Translations under genes and position numbers: made by a program
Assembly (NCBI GenBank): GCA_034433615.1
Contig: DAOUAJ010000364.1
Span: forward strand, 1 to 7,332
From: DAOUAJ01 sp034433615
GTDB taxonomy: Bacteria > Chloroflexota > Anaerolineae > DUEN01
DNA length: 7,332 nt
Direction of reading: 5' to 3'
The notes under the pieces: generated by a model
What the model was told of the DNA's origin: nothing
What the model saw: the letters and a program-made list of their open reading frames with translations, nothing else
The model's database searches: none
In this document: positions 4,879 to 7,332 of the stretch, piece by piece
Layout: every line of letters begins with the position of its first letter
How positions within the stretch are numbered: the first letter of the stretch is position 1

Positions 4879-6567
4879 ATGTTCGGGAACAAAAGCTGGC
4901 AAAAGGCAAGGCTGGTCGGAGTGCTCGCTCTGGCCCTGCTCACCCTGGCGGCGTGCGCTCTGGCGCCGCCTCCGGCCAGGGAAATCGTCAAGGAGACGGT
5001 GGTGGTGGAGAAAGAGGTCGTCGTTACGCCCACCCCCGTCCCCGGCCGTCAGGTGCTCATCGTAGCCATGGCCGATGCGCCCACGTCCCTCGACCCGGCC
5101 GATCACCGCTCACGCGAGGCGGAGACGGTCATCCGCAACATGTTCGATGGCCTGGTGACTCGCGATACCCGCAGCGGGGTGCACCTGGAGCTGGCGGAAT
5201 CGCTGGTGTGGCTCGATCCCCAGACCCTGGAGATCAGGCTGCGCAAGGGGGTCAAGTTCCACAACGGCAGCGAGATGACGGCCGACGATGTGGTCTTCAC
5301 CTTCGAGCGCATCATCGGGGAGAACAAGATCGAGTATCCTCAGCCGCACACCTCGCCCCGCAAGGGCCTGATCGCCCCGCTGGAATCAGTAGAGAAGGTA
5401 GACGACTTCACCGTGCTCATGCATTTCAGCGGTCCCTGGCCGGTGGCCTTCCAGATGCTGGTGCACCAGCAGATCGTGCCCAAAGGCTATCTGGAAGAGG
5501 TGGGGACCAAAGGGCTCATCGAGAAGCCCATCGGCACCGGCCCGTTTAAATTCGTCTCGGCCAAGGGTTTGGAAGAGATCGTGATGGAACGGTTCGATGA
5601 CTACTACGGCGGCGCGCCCGATCTGCAGCCGGTGGGGCCGGCCTGCGTGCAGGGGGCCGTCTTCCGCGTCATCCCCGAGGCCTCCACGCGCGTGGCCGCG
5701 CTGCTGGCCGGCGAGGTGGATATCATCCAGCAGGTGCCACCGGAGATGGTGGATGTTCTCCGGCAGACCCCTGGGATTCAGGTCAAAACGGCCCCAGGCA
5801 CACGGCCCAAGTGGGTTGAGCTCAACGTGAACCAACCGCCCTTCGATGACCAGAGAGTCCGCCAGGCGCTGAACTACGCCGTGGACAAGGGCCTGCTGAT
5901 CGAGACGATCTACGGCGGCCGGGCCGTGGCTTTGGGAGGTCCCCTTTCCCCATTTAACAACTTCGCCGATCCGGAGTTGAAGCCCTACCCGTATAACAAG
6001 GATCAGGCCCTTGCCCTGCTGGCCGAGGCCGGCTGGAAGGACACCGATGGGGATGGCATCCTGGACAAAGACGGGCAGCCGTTCGCCTTCGTCCTGGACA
6101 CTCTGGAGCGGCATCGAACTTTGGGAGAGGCGGTGGCCGGCCAACTGCGCGAGCTGGGCCTGGACGTGACGGTGCGCATCTGGGAGTACGGTGTGGTCAG
6201 GGACCTGCTTATCGCCGGGGAGCGGCTGGCGTACCTGGATGACTGGGGCGACTCCGCGTTTGACCCGGTTGGCCACTTCGAGGCGAAATGGCACGGTCGG
6301 GTAGAGGGCACCCCCTACGGGCGGGGCAACTTCTCTGGCTATAACAACGCTCGCGTCAACGAGTTGATCAAGCTAGGTGAGACGGAGATAGATGAGGCCA
6401 AGCGTCACGAGATCTACAATGAGGCCCAATTCCTCGTGTATGAGGAGGCTCCGGCTATCTTCCTTATCTTGCCCGAGGAGACCGAAGCGGCCTCGGCCCG
6501 GGTGCAGAACTGGGAGCCGGCCTCGGACAGCCGCATTAACCTCCACGACGTGTGCCTAAGGGACTAG
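4879..6567 (+). CDS. ABC transporter solute-binding lipoprotein, family 5 (DppA/OppA type)
   Basis: A 562-aa secreted lipoprotein that captures substrate for an ABC importer. It has a basic N terminus, a hydrophobic segment (11-25) and the lipobox LAAC with the lipidated cysteine at 26. A flexible tether follows (EIVKETVVVEKEVVVTPTP, 35-53) of a type common in Chloroflexota. The family-5 signature runs over about 105-145 (LAESLVWLDPQTLEI, then KGVKFHNGSEMTADDVVFTFER). Later hallmarks are IGTGPFKF, GEVDIIQQVP, DDQRVRQALNYAVDK and the acidic loop DTDGDGILDKDG (388-399), a calcium-binding-like turn. Family 5 binds di- and oligopeptides, opines, nickel complexes or sugars; which one cannot be told here. 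The start is set by AAGGAGG (4867-4873). An ATG at 4720 in the same frame is rejected because it would hide the signal peptide and translate the hairpin array. The permease gene follows after 86 bases. Confidence 0.92.
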   Translation: MFGNKSWQKARLVGVLALALLTLAACALAPPPAREIVKETVVVEKEVVVTPTPVPGRQVLIVAMADAPTSLDPADHRSREAETVIRNMFDGLVTRDTRSGVHLELAESLVWLDPQTLEIRLRKGVKFHNGSEMTADDVVFTFERIIGENKIEYPQPHTSPRKGLIAPLESVEKVDDFTVLMHFSGPWPVAFQMLVHQQIVPKGYLEEVGTKGLIEKPIGTGPFKFVSAKGLEEIVMERFDDYYGGAPDLQPVGPACVQGAVFRVIPEASTRVAALLAGEVDIIQQVPPEMVDVLRQTPGIQVKTAPGTRPKWVELNVNQPPFDDQRVRQALNYAVDKGLLIETIYGGRAVALGGPLSPFNNFADPELKPYPYNKDQALALLAEAGWKDTDGDGILDKDGQPFAFVLDTLERHRTLGEAVAGQLRELGLDVTVRIWEYGVVRDLLIAGERLAYLDDWGDSAFDPVGHFEAKWHGRVEGTPYGRGNFSGYNNARVNELIKLGETEIDEAKRHEIYNEAQFLVYEEAPAIFLILPEETEAASARVQNWEPASDSRINLHDVCLRD

Positions 6568-6575
6568 AGCTCAGT

Positions 6576-6614
6576 GACAAGGGACAAGGGGCCAGGTTTG
6601 CCTTGTCCCTTGTC
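6576..6614. repeat. 14-bp inverted repeat between binding protein and permease genes
   Basis: GACAAGGGACAAGG (6576-6589) pairs perfectly with CCTTGTCCCTTGTC (6601-6614) around an 11-base loop. Each arm is itself a tandem of the 7-mer GACAAGG. It starts nine bases after the stop of the binding-protein gene and no T-run follows. In ABC operons, hairpins at this spot commonly stabilise the binding-protein part of the mRNA or partly terminate, giving more binding protein than permease; that role is inferred here. Confidence 0.8.
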
Positions 6615-6653
6615 CCTAATCATCAGTTTCCGGTCTGTAACAGGATAGCTTCG

Positions 6654-7332
6654 ATGAGGGCTGTCAAAGTCTTGGAACGCATCCTGGTCACCATTCCCCT
6701 TATGTTGGGCGTGGCCATTATTGTCTTCTTTTTCATGCGCCTGACCCCGGGCGACCCGGTGGACATTATGATGGGCCACGGCGGCGCCGTCTCGGCCGGA
6801 GAGCTGGAACGGTTGCGCCAGGAATTTCACCTGGACGAGCCCTTACCCGTCCAGCTCTGGTATTTCCTGCGCGATGCATTGCGCGGGGACCTGGGCTATT
6901 CTTATGTCCAAAAACGGCCGGTGGCTGAGCTTATCGTTGAACGGTTGCCGGCCACCATCGAGCTGGCGTTGGGGGCACTGTCCTTCGCCTTGATCGTCGC
7001 GATTCCTATCGGCATCGTTTCCGCTGTGCGACAACACTCAGCGCTAGACCGGTTGAGCATGACTGGCGCGTTTGTAGGCATTTCCATGCCTGCCTTCTGG
7101 TTGGGCATCGTCCTGATCCTGCTCTTCTCAGTGCGGCTGCGCTGGCTGCCCGTGCAGGGCCGCATCGCGTATGGCATACCGTTGCAGGAGATCACCGGCT
7201 TTTATGTGCTGGACAGCCTGCTGACCGGGAACCGGATCGCGCTGGCCAGCAGCTTGAAGCATCTGGCTTTACCCTCGATTACCCTGGGGGCAGCGGTGGC
7301 CGCCATCGTGGCGCGCGTCTTGCGTTCCAGCA
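6654..7332 (+). CDS. ABC transporter permease, DppB/OppB type (3' end cut by window)
   Basis: The first 226 residues of an inner-membrane permease are present, with no stop before the window ends; full-length members are about 310-340 aa. The protein opens with the family start MRAVKVLERILVTIPLMLGV, a transmembrane helix. The block FFFMRLTPGDPVDIM comes next, then LRQEFHLDEPLPVQLWYFL and DALRGDLGYSYVQKRPVAELI, all classical DppB features. Further helices lie near residues 100-125 (ELALGALSFALIVAIPIGIV) and 140-165 (FVGISMPAFWLGIVLILLF). The last residues, AAIVARVLRSS, begin the EAA-like cytoplasmic loop that docks the ATPase. AGGA at 6642-6645 supports the start. It pairs with the upstream solute-binding lipoprotein; a DppC permease and one or two ATPases are expected beyond the window. 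Confidence 0.93.
   Translation, partial: MRAVKVLERILVTIPLMLGVAIIVFFFMRLTPGDPVDIMMGHGGAVSAGELERLRQEFHLDEPLPVQLWYFLRDALRGDLGYSYVQKRPVAELIVERLPATIELALGALSFALIVAIPIGIVSAVRQHSALDRLSMTGAFVGISMPAFWLGIVLILLFSVRLRWLPVQGRIAYGIPLQEITGFYVLDSLLTGNRIALASSLKHLALPSITLGAAVAAIVARVLRSS

Noticed and set aside
5386..6294. 302-aa open frame on the minus strand
   Set aside because: It is antisense to the strongly supported solute-binding protein and has a His/Gly/Leu/Arg-rich composition without family motifs.

Overview
This 7.3-kb window looks chromosomal and bacterial, is fairly GC-rich, and carries all its genes on the + strand. The best taxonomic guess is Chloroflexota or a related deep-branching thermophile-like lineage. 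That rests on three things: the Val/Glu/Thr-Pro tether (EIVKETVVVEKEVVVTPTP) after the lipoprotein cysteine of the solute-binding protein, which is typical of Chloroflexota; the many short perfect palindromes in the intergenic gaps; and the gene families present. No rRNA, tRNA, CRISPR array or IS element was seen, so the taxonomy is inference.

Layout. (1) 16-303: a small PII-like protein of the DarA/PstA (DUF970) family, the cyclic-di-AMP receptor family. (2) 304-747: a regulatory region with a near-consensus sigma70 promoter (TTGACC-N17-TATAAT), a leader whose conserved blocks match the ydaO-yuaA class of cyclic-di-AMP riboswitches, a pyrimidine-rich linker, and an intrinsic terminator overlapped by a competing hairpin just before the next ribosome-binding site. 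(3) 748-3530: a likely two-gene operon. It encodes a 544-aa protein with an N-terminal cobalamin-binding domain and a mutase-like C-terminal region, then a 368-aa octopine/nopaline (opine) dehydrogenase-family oxidoreductase. (4) 3531-3719: a gap holding a 76-nt three-stem palindromic element and a 27-nt palindrome. (5) 3720-4361: a class I SAM-dependent methyltransferase with very different arginine codon use. (6) 4358-4680: the wreck of an asparagine synthetase (asnB), missing its front and its middle. (7) 4681-4878: a run of hairpins. (8) 4879-7332: a family-5 (oligopeptide/dipeptide/opine/nickel type) ABC transporter, with lipoprotein solute-binding protein followed by a DppB-like permease cut by the window end.

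How it may work together. A cyclic-di-AMP receptor protein and a cyclic-di-AMP riboswitch sit side by side, and the riboswitch appears to control a cobalamin-dependent mutase-like enzyme plus an opine dehydrogenase-like enzyme instead of the usual potassium, osmolyte or cell-wall genes. A family-5 importer lies just downstream, a family that can carry peptides or opine-like amino-acid conjugates. The most interesting hypothesis is an undescribed amino-acid or opine-type pathway under second-messenger control. The substrates cannot be read from sequence alone.

Every intergenic gap from 2383 onward, apart from the overlapping methyltransferase/asnB pair, contains at least one strong hairpin, and two of them share an identical 13-1-13 architecture with different arm sequences. 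This suggests a family of small palindromic repeats that has colonised gene ends.
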